Below, piece after piece: positions 43,382 through 52,529 of a stretch of DNA of 64,000 bases. Made by a program: the position numbers and the translations under genes. The stretch comes from Bacillota bacterium (GTDB taxonomy: Bacteria; Bacillota; Negativicutes; Sporomusales; CTSoil-080). Within the stretch, counting starts at the first letter, position 1, and each line of letters begins with the position of its first letter. The stretch is taken from NCBI GenBank assembly GCA_017889635.1, contig JAGGAC010000026.1, forward strand, positions 1-64,000, read 5' to 3'. The notes under the pieces are model-generated. The model was not told the DNA's origin. It did no database searches and was given only the letters and a program-made list of their open reading frames with translations.

Positions 43382-43429
43382 AAGTTAAGGACCTGACTTC
43401 GCTTAAATACGAAGTCAGGTCCTTAACTT
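43382..43429. terminator. Perfect 20-base inverted repeat
   Basis: Arms of exactly 20 bases at 43382-43401 and 43410-43429 (ends AAGTTAAGGACC and complement) with an 8-base loop. It lies 32 bases after the stop of the 66-residue gene (minus strand). T-rich but not uninterrupted tails follow. Terminator is the simplest reading. Confidence 0.6.
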
Positions 43430-43461
43430 ATTATTAACCCTATTAACTTTATTCAAGCAAC

Positions 43462-43662
43462 CTAGACTGCTGGCTTACTGGAACTGACAGCATCTGCGCC
43501 TAATGTATTCTTCTTCAGTATATTCCTAACCCCCGTGCCTTTCTCATACTTCCTGTGATATTTTACGGCCTCAAAGCGCTTTACGATTTCACGAACTTGC
43601 CAAAGAGGACTAGCCCAATATCCGCCACCCAAATCTACTACCGATAACCGTTGTTCCTGCAT
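43462..43662 (-). CDS. Small unknown protein (66 aa)
   Basis: I do not recognise this 66-residue basic soluble protein (LGGGYWASPLWQVREIVKRF is its centre). It is probably real, because AAAGGAG lies 9 bases before the ATG and a strong hairpin follows the stop. There is no signal peptide or membrane segment. It stands alone, between the zinc-ribbon gene and the FIST-PAS-PucR gene, all on the minus strand but with gaps above 200 bases. Confidence 0.5.
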   Translation of the reverse strand: MQEQRLSVVDLGGGYWASPLWQVREIVKRFEAVKYHRKYEKGTGVRNILKKNTLGADAVSSSKPAV

Positions 43663-43852
43663 AACTTCCGTCTCCTTTATTATTAGTCAGCCAACTTGCA
43701 TACAGCTAGTTCTCGATCAGCAACAGGCACTGAATAAACCAAACGAAACTATCATTTTTTACTTTTTTCGACACATTTTTACATATTTATAATTATAAAT
43801 TTCCCTGTCACAAATTGCTATTATCTCCGTCGCCCAAAATACACACAAAAAA

Positions 43853-43891
43853 AAGCCGCATGTACTATCCTTGAAAGATAATAACCGGCTT
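43853..43891 (-). terminator. Terminator of the FIST-PAS-PucR gene
   Basis: AAGCCG at 43853-43858 pairs with CGGCTT at 43886-43891, and TATC/GATA pair inside. On the minus strand eight T follow. It lies 7 bases after the stop. Confidence 0.65.
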
Positions 43892-43897
43892 CAGACT

Positions 43898-46468
43898 TTA
43901 TTGATTGATTACCATGTTTAATTTATTTAATTTTACAGCTGCCGCTAGGGCTAGTCGCGACTCATATTGGTCAATATCCACACCTAATATTTTCTCAATA
44001 CGCTGTTTGCGAAAAACAATGGTTTTATGATGAAGATACAGTTTGTCCGCCGCTTCTTTCAAGTTAGAACTTTGAAGAATCTCTTCAAGAGTACTTAAAA
44101 AATCAGTTCCCTTACGTTGATCATAATCGATCAAATTGCCAACTTTTTCGCGAACAAACTCATTTGCCTGCTCTTTCCCGCCTATATTAGCCAGTAACTG
44201 AAAAATTCCCAAGTTGCGGTAATGGTTCACGCACCCACTGCTTTGGTCCTGACACTGCGATGAAACAAGGGCACTCCATGCCTGCCGATAACCTAGCCTC
44301 ACGCCATGCAAACCGCTGTGCTTATTACTTACACCAATTATTACCGTCAAATTAGAGGCATACTCTTTTATCTTTTCTTTTATTGCCCCAGCTATTTGAA
44401 GACTAGTTTCATACCCATCATCCACTTCTTTAATCTGGCATAGAATGCCAATGCCATCGCGACAATCCCACACCAAATAATCGGAGTCACTACTCAGTAA
44501 ATCAATAATATCATCTTTTAATTGAATATCTATAATACTGTCATCGTGCTCCTCAACTAGCGTACTGTTTTTCTTAATTGCAACTAGACAACAAAACAAA
44601 GGCAATGCAAAATCTATCCCGAAAGAATTCGCTGTTGATAAAGCATGGTTGTCAACGGTAGCGTTACCAGCAAGTATATCATTAATGAAATCGCTTTTAC
44701 GACGCAGTTCATAGGTAAACCTAAGTAGCCGCTCAGCCTTCCAGCGTTCCGTTATGTCAATTGCTACAAGGGCTACGGTCTTTTTTCCCTGAGCCTGATA
44801 AGTCATTGGTGCCATCCGGCCTTCAATGACTATCCTTTTTTCGAAAATTTCTACTTCGCGAATCATAACCTGTGGCATCCCGGATAATATAGTCTGCCGT
44901 ACTTGCTCCAGCATTGCATCAGCGTCTTTCTTCGAGAATGCGTCATACACTGTTAACCCACAAAACTCCGGAGTAGGCCAGGTTACCTTTTCTTTATTAC
45001 TATTACCAAATATTTCGACATATCGGCCATCTTCATCAATAATAAGACTAACATCAGGTACGGCCTGAACAAAGTCTGTTAACTTAGTTTTGTTTGCCCG
45101 GAGGGCCGCTTCAGTCTTCAGGTGCTCATAATTTGCCTGCATCAACGCCTGATTAGTACTAATTAACTCGGCTTTCTGTGCTTCAAGCTCTTCCAGCAGT
45201 TCCCGGTTTTCAACCGCAACCCGGCCAGTGTGTGACAGTTGACTACCAATTACCAAACAAGCGACCGACAAATTATTATATCGACTGTCACCAATATCAG
45301 TCACACCGTGTTCACCAAAACAGCAAAAACCAACTAGCGGCTTTCCTGACAATACTTCTTTCATACCGGCTATTTCAGCTACCGCCTTATTGTCAATTAG
45401 TCTTTGACGCAGCGCACAGTAAAAGACCAGCCCCAAAGCAGGGTCAGTAATTCCACCGCGGATTCTTGCTAAACGTATGCCGCCCCCACCGGCGAGCGCC
45501 ATTTTATCAGGATCTGCATCCATTTTGGTTATTACACTTCCCATAGATATGGGTTTCTCTAAGCGAATTCCGCCTCGTTCCGTAAAATAGCTGGCGACAT
45601 TTACATTATATTGCCCGGTTGCATCAGCTACACCAATAGTAGTACCTGTTGCAATGCTCAAATGCTGCCCTGCTAATTCTTTCTCAGTAAATCCCAGCAA
45701 CTTACAGTACGCTTCAGCTGCTACAGTATCGTCCAGCATTAAAATCTCATTTCCGTCAACAGCAGTCACGGTTGCAGTTATTTTAGTAGGATATAAGCCG
45801 TGCATCAAACTAATGCCAAACTGAAGTTCCGTCTCAAAGATTGCCAGCAACATACTATCATTATAAACTTCTTGTCCACAAAGAATATAATTTTTCTCCA
45901 TCCGCCAATCATCAGCTGCCGCTCCGCCAACAATCTGAAATTCCCCATAAGATTCTGCTTTAATTGCTTCAATAATTTCAAAACTGCAACTATCATTTTC
46001 TAAGGTATTGCCTGGCGAAAAAAGCATCGCAAAAGCAGTTCGGCCTTGCCTGCGCATTTCCCAGGTATATTGCGAGTCATGAAAAAAAGGCCTTAAAGAC
46101 GGAGCATTGATTGTTTGCGCCACAGCCTGCCGCCAATCCTGTGATACACCGTTCCCAATGCCGCAATGCACTCGTAAAAAAGGCGATGCTATAGCCACCA
46201 CCGTAACTGTTCCATTAACAAATTCATCACAAATTTCCCCAGCAGTCGTCACCCCAAATACAGATGACTCGCCCACCACACTGTGAATACCTGTAAGCAC
46301 CTCGTTTAAATCATAACTTACCGAACAAAAAACCATCACTGCCGATATACTATGTAGATGAATACTTGCCAACGCCATTTCAGCTGCCTTCGCTCCTGCC
46401 ACGAACGCCGACTCATCTTTAGCCATACCATAACCTACTTCAATTGCTGGTCGATTATTCGGTTTCAT
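43898..46468 (-). CDS. FIST sensor - PAS - PucR-type DNA-binding regulator
   Basis: An 856-residue soluble protein with an unusual order. FIST N- and C-domains (about 1-385) would sense small ligands; FIST domains are proposed to bind amino acids. A helical linker and a PAS domain follow (about 455-575; FVQAVPDVSLIIDEDGRYVEIFG). A PucR-like region comes next, with a C-terminal helix-turn-helix (KEAADKLYLHHKTIVFRKQRIEK) at about 800-845. No kinase or phosphodiesterase is present, so it should be a one-component transcription regulator. The ATG at 46468 has GGAGG 5 bases upstream; 16 codons of the open frame lie further out. It is divergent from an outer-membrane protein gene, a possible target. 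Confidence 0.85.
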   Translation of the reverse strand: MKPNNRPAIEVGYGMAKDESAFVAGAKAAEMALASIHLHSISAVMVFCSVSYDLNEVLTGIHSVVGESSVFGVTTAGEICDEFVNGTVTVVAIASPFLRVHCGIGNGVSQDWRQAVAQTINAPSLRPFFHDSQYTWEMRRQGRTAFAMLFSPGNTLENDSCSFEIIEAIKAESYGEFQIVGGAAADDWRMEKNYILCGQEVYNDSMLLAIFETELQFGISLMHGLYPTKITATVTAVDGNEILMLDDTVAAEAYCKLLGFTEKELAGQHLSIATGTTIGVADATGQYNVNVASYFTERGGIRLEKPISMGSVITKMDADPDKMALAGGGGIRLARIRGGITDPALGLVFYCALRQRLIDNKAVAEIAGMKEVLSGKPLVGFCCFGEHGVTDIGDSRYNNLSVACLVIGSQLSHTGRVAVENRELLEELEAQKAELISTNQALMQANYEHLKTEAALRANKTKLTDFVQAVPDVSLIIDEDGRYVEIFGNSNKEKVTWPTPEFCGLTVYDAFSKKDADAMLEQVRQTILSGMPQVMIREVEIFEKRIVIEGRMAPMTYQAQGKKTVALVAIDITERWKAERLLRFTYELRRKSDFINDILAGNATVDNHALSTANSFGIDFALPLFCCLVAIKKNSTLVEEHDDSIIDIQLKDDIIDLLSSDSDYLVWDCRDGIGILCQIKEVDDGYETSLQIAGAIKEKIKEYASNLTVIIGVSNKHSGLHGVRLGYRQAWSALVSSQCQDQSSGCVNHYRNLGIFQLLANIGGKEQANEFVREKVGNLIDYDQRKGTDFLSTLEEILQSSNLKEAADKLYLHHKTIVFRKQRIEKILGVDIDQYESRLALAAAVKLNKLNMVINQ

Positions 46469-46639
46469 ATACTCCTCCAGTGCGTACTGTAAAACTACAC
46501 CGAACACAGTGCACATCTTCTTTTACGAGCTTTTTCTACTTAATATGTCAGCATTACGTATTATTCGACACCAGTTTACACTATTACCCAATTTCAGTCA
46601 ATGTATTTTTGTTAATTCGCACGCATTTCTTCGACATTT

Positions 46640-46677
46640 ATCATTAATATTTCAAACCATTTTCAAATATTAATGAT
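46640..46677. promoter_or_regulatory. Inverted repeat before the outer-membrane protein gene
   Basis: Perfect 13-base arms ATCATTAATATTT and complement at 46640-46652 and 46665-46677 with a 12-base spacer, between the divergent FIST-PAS-PucR and OMP genes. This looks like an operator for a dimeric regulator. The adjacent regulator is the obvious candidate (inference). Confidence 0.6.
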
Positions 46678-46718
46678 CGATATAAAATTATAAATTATTA
46701 AGGGGAAGGTGTCGTTTT

Positions 46719-47336
46719 ATGAAAAAAGTTTGTCTTTTGGCATTTTTGCTGCTTTTCCTAACTTCGGCAGTTTGCGCTGCCAGCCCTTTGGCAGACTGCT
46801 CCTTAGGAGAAATAGCCTTTAACCTGGATTTGGGCGTTCCTAGTATCTCCGACAATAGTACGAAAGTTGACGGAAAACATAGTCTCGGCTATGGGGTCAC
46901 TGCAGGAGTTGGCTTTGGCTTTGCCGGCCACTATTCGTACGATAACTTTGAAACAAAATCGCCGCTCCACGCGAGCAGTGAAATCAAGGCTCAACAAATT
47001 TGCCTAGTAAATAATTTATTTGATTTAGTTGGAAATATTTCAATTTTTGGCGGGGTTTCACAAACTCAGGTTGTAGGTAGTTCTAAACATAATGGTTTGG
47101 TTGTTGGCGTTGCTGGCAGCGTTCCACTTGGCTTTAATACTAAGGCTTATGCTGTTTTAACCGGCGGCACCCGCATTAGCGGCTATGAAGCCGGCCTCAG
47201 TTATGAATTTACCGACCATGCCGATCTCACGCTTGGCTATCGCGATACTAAATACAAGGACTTAACTTTTAACGATGGCAGCTCTAGCGATGCTACTGTG
47301 AAAGGTTTGGTCGGCGGCGTCAGCTTCAAATTTTAA
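46719..47336 (+). CDS. Outer-membrane beta-barrel protein (about 8 strands)
   Basis: A 205-residue secreted protein with a signal peptide (cut near SAVCAAS). Alternating amphipathic strands with Gly and aromatic residues follow (YGVTAGVGFGFAGHYSYDNF, AGLSYEFTDHADLTLGYRD), and the protein ends GGVSFKF with a terminal Phe, the usual BAM sorting signal. This is the design of small outer-membrane barrels. Ligand or pore function is unknown; it might be an OmpW/YfaZ-like protein. The ribosome site is AGGGGAAGG. It has its own promoter region with a 38-base inverted repeat and is followed by a perfect terminator. Confidence 0.8.
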   Translation: MKKVCLLAFLLLFLTSAVCAASPLADCSLGEIAFNLDLGVPSISDNSTKVDGKHSLGYGVTAGVGFGFAGHYSYDNFETKSPLHASSEIKAQQICLVNNLFDLVGNISIFGGVSQTQVVGSSKHNGLVVGVAGSVPLGFNTKAYAVLTGGTRISGYEAGLSYEFTDHADLTLGYRDTKYKDLTFNDGSSSDATVKGLVGGVSFKF

Positions 47337-47394
47337 CTAGTCTTTATCCCCATAACCCTAAATAAAGACTGTGCTTAAACACAGCCCTCCATAA

Positions 47395-47433
47395 AAAAAA
47401 TTGCTTAAAACAATACGTTTTAAGCAATTTTTT
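47395..47433. terminator. Bidirectional terminator after the OMP gene
   Basis: Perfect 17-base arms at 47395-47411 and 47417-47433, A-run at one end and T-run at the other. Serves the OMP gene and the opposite flavin reductase operon. Confidence 0.92.
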
Positions 47434-47442
47434 ATTTATATT

Positions 47443-47943
47443 TCAATCAATATATGTTGCCATAATTTCACCATAATACATAATATGATAATCGCCATTA
47501 GGGTAGCAGGAGGCTTGATATTCTGCTTCCAGCTGCGCTGGAGCCATTGCTTGCTTAAAAATCACCTTGCACTCATAATGCAGTCCGCAGTCAGCAATAA
47601 CTGGCGTAGCAATCTTTTTCCCAGGATTGGTTGATAATCCAGCAGCCTTAAATTTGTCCACAGACCTCCCGGATTTAGCACCACACAAGGCCAGCTCTTG
47701 TTTCATATCATTAAATGGTATACTGACCGTAAACTCGTTACTCTTCTCGATTATTCCATAAGTATACCGAGACGGTCTTACCATCGCCATAAATACCGGT
47801 TTTCGCCAAATAAAACCAATACTCCCCCATCCGATAGTCATGGTATTTAGTTTGTCGCCATCCCTCGTAGTTAGAAACGCACCTTTATTTAACTGTTCAA
47901 TTGCTTTTGCGGCATATTCATTATAAGCGACCTCAGTACTCAT
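47443..47943 (-). CDS. Flavin reductase-like FMN-binding protein
   Basis: A 166-residue protein of the flavin reductase-like/flavoredoxin fold. The stretch GAFLTTRDGDKLNTMTIGW is the FMN-binding start, and PSRYTYGIIEKSNEFTVSIP also fits the family. In anaerobes such proteins transfer electrons or reduce FMN. It ends the PadR-EmrA-EmrB-Usp operon. The ATG at 47943 has AAGGAG 9 bases upstream; the open frame starts 9 bases further. Confidence 0.87.
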   Translation of the reverse strand: MSTEVAYNEYAAKAIEQLNKGAFLTTRDGDKLNTMTIGWGSIGFIWRKPVFMAMVRPSRYTYGIIEKSNEFTVSIPFNDMKQELALCGAKSGRSVDKFKAAGLSTNPGKKIATPVIADCGLHYECKVIFKQAMAPAQLEAEYQASCYPNGDYHIMYYGEIMATYID

Positions 47944-47979
47944 CCATATCATCTCCTTAGAAAATATATCGAACTATAC

Positions 47980-48423
47980 TTATTTTACCACTAAAACTGG
48001 GCATTTAGCATAGTAAAGTACATAACTGCTTACACTTCCTAATAATATCTCCCTAATAACCCCTAAACCTCGGCTGCCCATTACAATCAAATCATAACTC
48101 CTTTCAGCGCAAAAATCCACGATTACCTCGGTTGGCAAACCAACTTCCACAAAACTTTGCACTGCCACCTGCGCCGGTATTTGTTTTAAAGTCTCGTTAA
48201 CAACCGCCAGACCAGCGTCCTTTATATCTTCGACAACTTTTTCTGGAATATAAATGCCGCTACCAACATCACCAAAGGCCGATATTTTTGAAAATAGATT
48301 AACTACATTCAAAACGCTTACTGACGCATCACTAAGCTCAGCCAAATAGCCAGCATGGGCTGCAGCCCGCAAAGAATTTGGCGAGCCATCTGTCGGCACC
48401 AAAATATTTTTAAACTCAGGCAT
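47980..48423 (-). CDS. Universal stress protein (UspA family)
   Basis: A 147-residue Usp domain: KNILVPTDGSPNSLRAA at the start and the ATP-binding loop GSRGLGVIREILLGSVSSYVL at the end, so it is of the nucleotide-binding type. It is cytoplasmic. The ATG at 48423 has GGGAGGG upstream. It is in the middle of the efflux operon and may be a stress marker cotranscribed with the pump. Confidence 0.92.
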   Translation of the reverse strand: MPEFKNILVPTDGSPNSLRAAAHAGYLAELSDASVSVLNVVNLFSKISAFGDVGSGIYIPEKVVEDIKDAGLAVVNETLKQIPAQVAVQSFVEVGLPTEVIVDFCAERSYDLIVMGSRGLGVIREILLGSVSSYVLYYAKCPVLVVK

Positions 48424-48443
48424 TTTTATCCCTCCCACTTATT

Positions 48444-50024
48444 TTAAGCCGACTTCGGCTTTGGATTTACACTTGGTGACCGCCTACGAATGAAAAGCGC
48501 TAGGAGACCACCGAAAAAACACAGGATTGCAACCGTAAAAAATACATCCTGGAACGACATAATAGCAGCCTGCTTAGCAACCATCGAACTCAGCATTGCT
48601 TTAAAAACTGCATATTGCGCTGGCAACAGTCCCCGGCCAGTGAGCCATCCCTGTACTGCCACCGCAATCTCTGAGCTTGTCATACCTTGGTTTCCCCATA
48701 GAGTTTGAAACAACTGAAATATTTCCTGCGAAGAGTGGTTAGCAGCTGTTAAGTATTCTTTTAATACCGCCGTATGGTATATTTCGCGGCGCGTTAACAG
48801 TGTTTCAGCAAAAACAACCCCGATACTGCCACCAATAATTTTAGCTAAATTAAATATTCCTGATCCAACCCCGATTTTATCTTTCGGCAACGAGGACACA
48901 GCACAATTAGTCAACGGCGACATGGTTAGCCCCAGCCCCATTCCAAATAACGACAGTCGGAATAAAAAATCATGTGTTGCATAATTTAAATTTATTGTAT
49001 CAAGGGAGTACAACGCAGCGGCAATAAGCATAATCCCCGTAAATGCTGGGGCACTTGACCCAAAGCGGTCGGCTAACCGCCCTCCAATTGGTGAAAAAAA
49101 TACCATAGTGGCAGTCATTGGGAGCATCATCAAACCCGCGGTTGTCGAATTATACCCCAAATATGATTTTAAGAAAAACGGTAATAAATATGACCCACCG
49201 TAAAAAGCAACAAAAGATATAAACCCGATCACATTGGCAATTGCAAAATTTCGATTGCCAAACAGCCGCATGTCGATCATAGGGTTATTCACCCTGAATT
49301 CAACTGCTAAAAATAGGATAAATGCGGCGACAGCCAAATAAAACAACGTTACGATATAAAACGAATCCCAGCCTTCCTTCTGGCCCTGGTTAAGAGCTAC
49401 TAGAAGCGAACTAATACCGATAATTAATAGCGTTGCTCCCGGATAGTCTACTGTAACTTTGTCTTTACTTCCTGAAGCTGGAATGATAAGCAGCGCTAAG
49501 AAAATGCTGATTATACAGACCGGCCCAATCGAAAAGAAGACTGAGCGCCAGTCAAACTTTTCGATTAAATATCCCCCGAGTGTAGGTCCCATTGCACTGC
49601 CGGCAGCAGCCATCGCGCTCCACACGCCGAGTGCCTGCCCCCGTTCATGAGGATCAAAAGTTTCGGCAACAACAGTCATCGCATTAGGCAACAACATTCC
49701 AGCTCCCACCCCCTGAAGAATCCGGAAAATTATCATTGTCGCTGATGATGCTGCCACCCCACAGAGCAAAGAGGCGACGGTAAATAAAATCAACCCCAGT
49801 ATATACACCTTTTTCGCACCAAACAGATCGCCGAGCTTACCGGTTAAGGGTAGCGTCGAGCCATATGGCAGCATATATCCCAGCGACACCCAAACAATCG
49901 AATCCATATTGAAATTTAGTGCCGCCATAATGTTTGGAAGCGCAATGTTAACACAGCTACTGACATATGAGCTAAGTACCGTTCCAATACAAACAGCACT
50001 TAATATCGCATATTTTTTAAACAT
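48444..50024 (-). CDS. EmrB/QacA-type multidrug MFS transporter (DHA2)
   Basis: A 526-residue membrane protein with about 14 helices, as in DHA2 drug/H+ antiporters. Motif A is seen in GKLGDLFGAKKVY and motif C-like in GAGMLLPNAMTVV. With the adaptor encoded just upstream it forms an EmrAB-type pump, which needs an outer-membrane channel. The ATG at 50024 has AAGG 10 bases upstream; the open frame continues six codons further. Confidence 0.92.
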   Translation of the reverse strand: MFKKYAILSAVCIGTVLSSYVSSCVNIALPNIMAALNFNMDSIVWVSLGYMLPYGSTLPLTGKLGDLFGAKKVYILGLILFTVASLLCGVAASSATMIIFRILQGVGAGMLLPNAMTVVAETFDPHERGQALGVWSAMAAAGSAMGPTLGGYLIEKFDWRSVFFSIGPVCIISIFLALLIIPASGSKDKVTVDYPGATLLIIGISSLLVALNQGQKEGWDSFYIVTLFYLAVAAFILFLAVEFRVNNPMIDMRLFGNRNFAIANVIGFISFVAFYGGSYLLPFFLKSYLGYNSTTAGLMMLPMTATMVFFSPIGGRLADRFGSSAPAFTGIMLIAAALYSLDTINLNYATHDFLFRLSLFGMGLGLTMSPLTNCAVSSLPKDKIGVGSGIFNLAKIIGGSIGVVFAETLLTRREIYHTAVLKEYLTAANHSSQEIFQLFQTLWGNQGMTSSEIAVAVQGWLTGRGLLPAQYAVFKAMLSSMVAKQAAIMSFQDVFFTVAILCFFGGLLALFIRRRSPSVNPKPKSA

Positions 50025-50081
50025 AAAATTAGAACCTTCCATACGGATTTCTTTTAGTAATTTTTACTTACGACCAACACT

Positions 50082-51098
50082 TTACCTAGTTGAAATTTTT
50101 ATTATTGCTGACATTCCCGGTTTTAGTACCAACTCGGATTCCTCAGGTTTAATTTTAATTGGCAGTCGCTGAGTAACCTTAGTAAAATTTGCCGAACTAT
50201 TCTCAGTTGCAAGTAAGGCAAACTGCGACCCGGTTGCCGGGCCAACCTCACTCACCTGTCCGGTAAAGGTCGTACCAGGATAAGCATCAACCGTAAATTT
50301 GACCTGTTGACCGATTTTAACCCGTCCAATATAGGTTTCTTCAATATTTGCGCCAATCCAAACGTCAGCCGGATTTGTTATACTAAACAGTTGTTGACCA
50401 GCGGCAATAACTTCACCGACCTCAGCCGACTTTATAGCAACCACCCCGGAAACCGGTGCCTTCACGAACGCATCCGCCAATTGAAGTTCCACAAGTTCAA
50501 GCGCCGCCTTGGCTTTTTGAACCTGAGCCTGAGCCATCTGAATATCCTCCTGGCGTGAGCCTTCGGCACTAAGGCTTAATGCTTCGGCAGCCGAAGCATA
50601 TTTTGCTTTAGCGATATCATAGGCAGTACTACTGGCATCATTCTGATGTGCTGATATTACCCCATCCTTAAATAACGCTTCATCCCGTTCACTATTCTTT
50701 CGGGCATTTTCCATACTAGCCTTCGCCTCTAAAACCCCTGCATTAGCCTGAGCGATCTCCTGATGCCGCTTTCCGGCAATTGTTGCCGCAAGATTAGCCT
50801 CGGCAACCGCCAGGCTAGCTTTCGCCTGATTTACTTGTGCCGCAAGTTCCTCTTTTTCAATTACAGCAATTACCTGGCCAGCCTCGACATTATCGCCTTC
50901 ATTAACCAAGACTTTCTCTATCCTGCCACTTGCTTTAGCGCTTACCGCAACAATCGTACCTTTTACTCTGGCATCATCGGTTGACACTGTCTGACTGGCA
51001 TAAATCCACCACCATATTCCACCAGCCACGAAAATCGCCACTAATAGTATTGCAATCATCGCCACATGGCGGTTATTTAGCTTTGGAGTAACCTTATT
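50082..51098 (-). CDS. EmrA/HlyD-type membrane fusion protein
   Basis: A 338-residue adaptor with one N-terminal membrane helix (HVAMIAILLVAIFVAGGIWWW in two pieces), a biotinyl-lipoyl part (GRIEKVLVNEGDNVEAGQ), a long coiled-coil hairpin (about 90-190) and a beta-barrel domain (VKFTVDAYPGTTFTGQV). It bridges the MFS pump and a TolC-type channel. I chose the GTG at 51098, which has AGGGA 6 bases upstream, over an ATG seven codons before it that lacks a ribosome site. Confidence 0.9.
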   Translation of the reverse strand, partial: NKVTPKLNNRHVAMIAILLVAIFVAGGIWWWIYASQTVSTDDARVKGTIVAVSAKASGRIEKVLVNEGDNVEAGQVIAVIEKEELAAQVNQAKASLAVAEANLAATIAGKRHQEIAQANAGVLEAKASMENARKNSERDEALFKDGVISAHQNDASSTAYDIAKAKYASAAEALSLSAEGSRQEDIQMAQAQVQKAKAALELVELQLADAFVKAPVSGVVAIKSAEVGEVIAAGQQLFSITNPADVWIGANIEETYIGRVKIGQQVKFTVDAYPGTTFTGQVSEVGPATGSQFALLATENSSANFTKVTQRLPIKIKPEESELVLKPGMSAIIKISTR

Positions 51099-51180
51099 CA
51101 CAAAAATTCCCTGCCTCATTTTATAAATTCTTATTCTGCTAAAATAAAAAATAACCTACTCGGCAAAAGCAGTTAAAATG

Positions 51181-51540
51181 CTAATTTCCTAGTAGATCGG
51201 TACGTAATATTTTTATCTTCCTTTCCAACTTTTTCAATCGATCCTCCAGCAACACTTCCAGCTCCGGCACCCTAGTAATACCTGCTTCAGTAATAGTATA
51301 AATCCTTTTGCTGCGAGTCTCCGAACTAGCCCATTCGCCAACAATATAGGACTTCTCTTCCAGCCTTCGAAGTAGCGGATACAAAGCATTGGTATTTGGA
51401 GTATAGGCGCCTTCTGTACGCCGGTTAATTTCTGTCACCATTCTATTACCATGAGCCGGACCATGCTTAAGTATTTTTAGAATGTATAAACCAAGAGTCA
51501 GTCTCATATAACTTTCATAATCCTCTACCTTTTTTGCCAC
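51181..51540 (-). CDS. PadR-family regulator
   Basis: A 119-residue PadR repressor. The winged helix is LGLYILKILKHGPAHGNRM and NALYPLLRRLEEKSYIVGEW, followed by a C-terminal dimer helix. It probably controls the EmrAB operon directly downstream. The start is the GTG at 51540, preceded by GAGGAGGGA; the longer frame lacks a site. PadR members usually respond to phenolic compounds or drugs. Confidence 0.9.
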   Translation of the reverse strand: MAKKVEDYESYMRLTLGLYILKILKHGPAHGNRMVTEINRRTEGAYTPNTNALYPLLRRLEEKSYIVGEWASSETRSKRIYTITEAGITRVPELEVLLEDRLKKLERKIKILRTDLLGN

Positions 51541-51587
51541 GCTCTCCCTCCTCACTCTACCGTAAGCCATACTTATTATTTTTACTA

Positions 51588-51603
51588 TTGATAATTATAT
51601 CAA
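51588..51603. promoter_or_regulatory. Possible PadR operator
   Basis: TTGATA and TATCAA flank ATTA, 48 bases before the padR start codon. The size suits a small operator, but the sequence is A/T rich and not the known PadR consensus, so this is weak. Confidence 0.3.
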
Positions 51604-51713
51604 GATTTTGTATTTGAATCAACGCATGAAAACCCCTGCTGTACACCAAACGAGACCCGAATAAAGGAAAAAGTCGCTCAGAGCGACCGAAAACTTACTT
51701 TCTTATAGTAAAC

Positions 51714-52502
51714 TTAACTACTGGCGCTGGTATATGACTTGAGAGCATAATGCCAAAATCTGCGAGACAACCATAAGAATATCCCGGCAACAACAATTGA
51801 CATCATTGTTACCACGGCGTTCCAAGCGCCTAATAGAGCGGCAGCCGGTGCATTAGTAATGAAAGCCACTGGCAACACATATGTAAGTACAAGTCTTAGC
51901 CAGCCTCGATACATCGAAACCGGAAATCGGGCAGTTTCAAAAAAAGAATTGAATATGAACGAAAGATCATCCATCCGGATAACCCAAAAAGCCGTCGTCA
52001 TTAGCAGCATCCACAGTGAATAGACGAGCACCAGCGAGGCAGCAAAACTAATGACAAACACCGCACAATCTGCTGACGACGGAATATAACTCTTTGCTGC
52101 CAAACCGTAAATTATTAACCCCAACCCAAACACGACGTCTAACAGCCGCCAGAATACCAAATGACGAAAGCTGACAAAAAACATACTGTCCACAGGCTTG
52201 GTAAGAACATAATCCAAAGTTCCCCTACGAACATGTTCTAAGAGACGGGTCATGTTGGGACGCAAGGCAAATTCGACAAAGCCCTGCAGCATATTGAAAA
52301 TTCCAAGCAGCACCAGAACCTCCGAATAAGCCCAGCCGCCCAACTCATTGGTTTGATAAAAAAATATCTTAACAGTCAGTATTGCAACCCCGATCCCGAT
52401 AAAACTAACCAGCAAATTGCCGATAAACTCACCGCGATATTCCAATTCTTCAACTAAACAAGTCCTGAAGAATTCACGAAAAATCCGCCAGTGTCGCCGC
52501 AT
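51714..52502 (-). CDS. ABC-2 type transporter permease (COG3694/DUF990 type)
   Basis: A 262-residue membrane protein with about six helices, of the ABC-2 permease type that comes in pairs with a COG4586-like ATPase. Typical are VEFALRPNMTRLLEHVRRGTLDYVLTKP in two segments and PVSMYRGWLRLVLTYVLP near the end. It is the last gene of a three-gene exporter operon. No substrate can be inferred. Confidence 0.87.
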   Translation of the reverse strand: MRRHWRIFREFFRTCLVEELEYRGEFIGNLLVSFIGIGVAILTVKIFFYQTNELGGWAYSEVLVLLGIFNMLQGFVEFALRPNMTRLLEHVRRGTLDYVLTKPVDSMFFVSFRHLVFWRLLDVVFGLGLIIYGLAAKSYIPSSADCAVFVISFAASLVLVYSLWMLLMTTAFWVIRMDDLSFIFNSFFETARFPVSMYRGWLRLVLTYVLPVAFITNAPAAALLGAWNAVVTMMSIVVAGIFLWLSRRFWHYALKSYTSASS

Positions 52503-52529
52503 ATTATCCCCCCATAGCCTGATTTTTCT

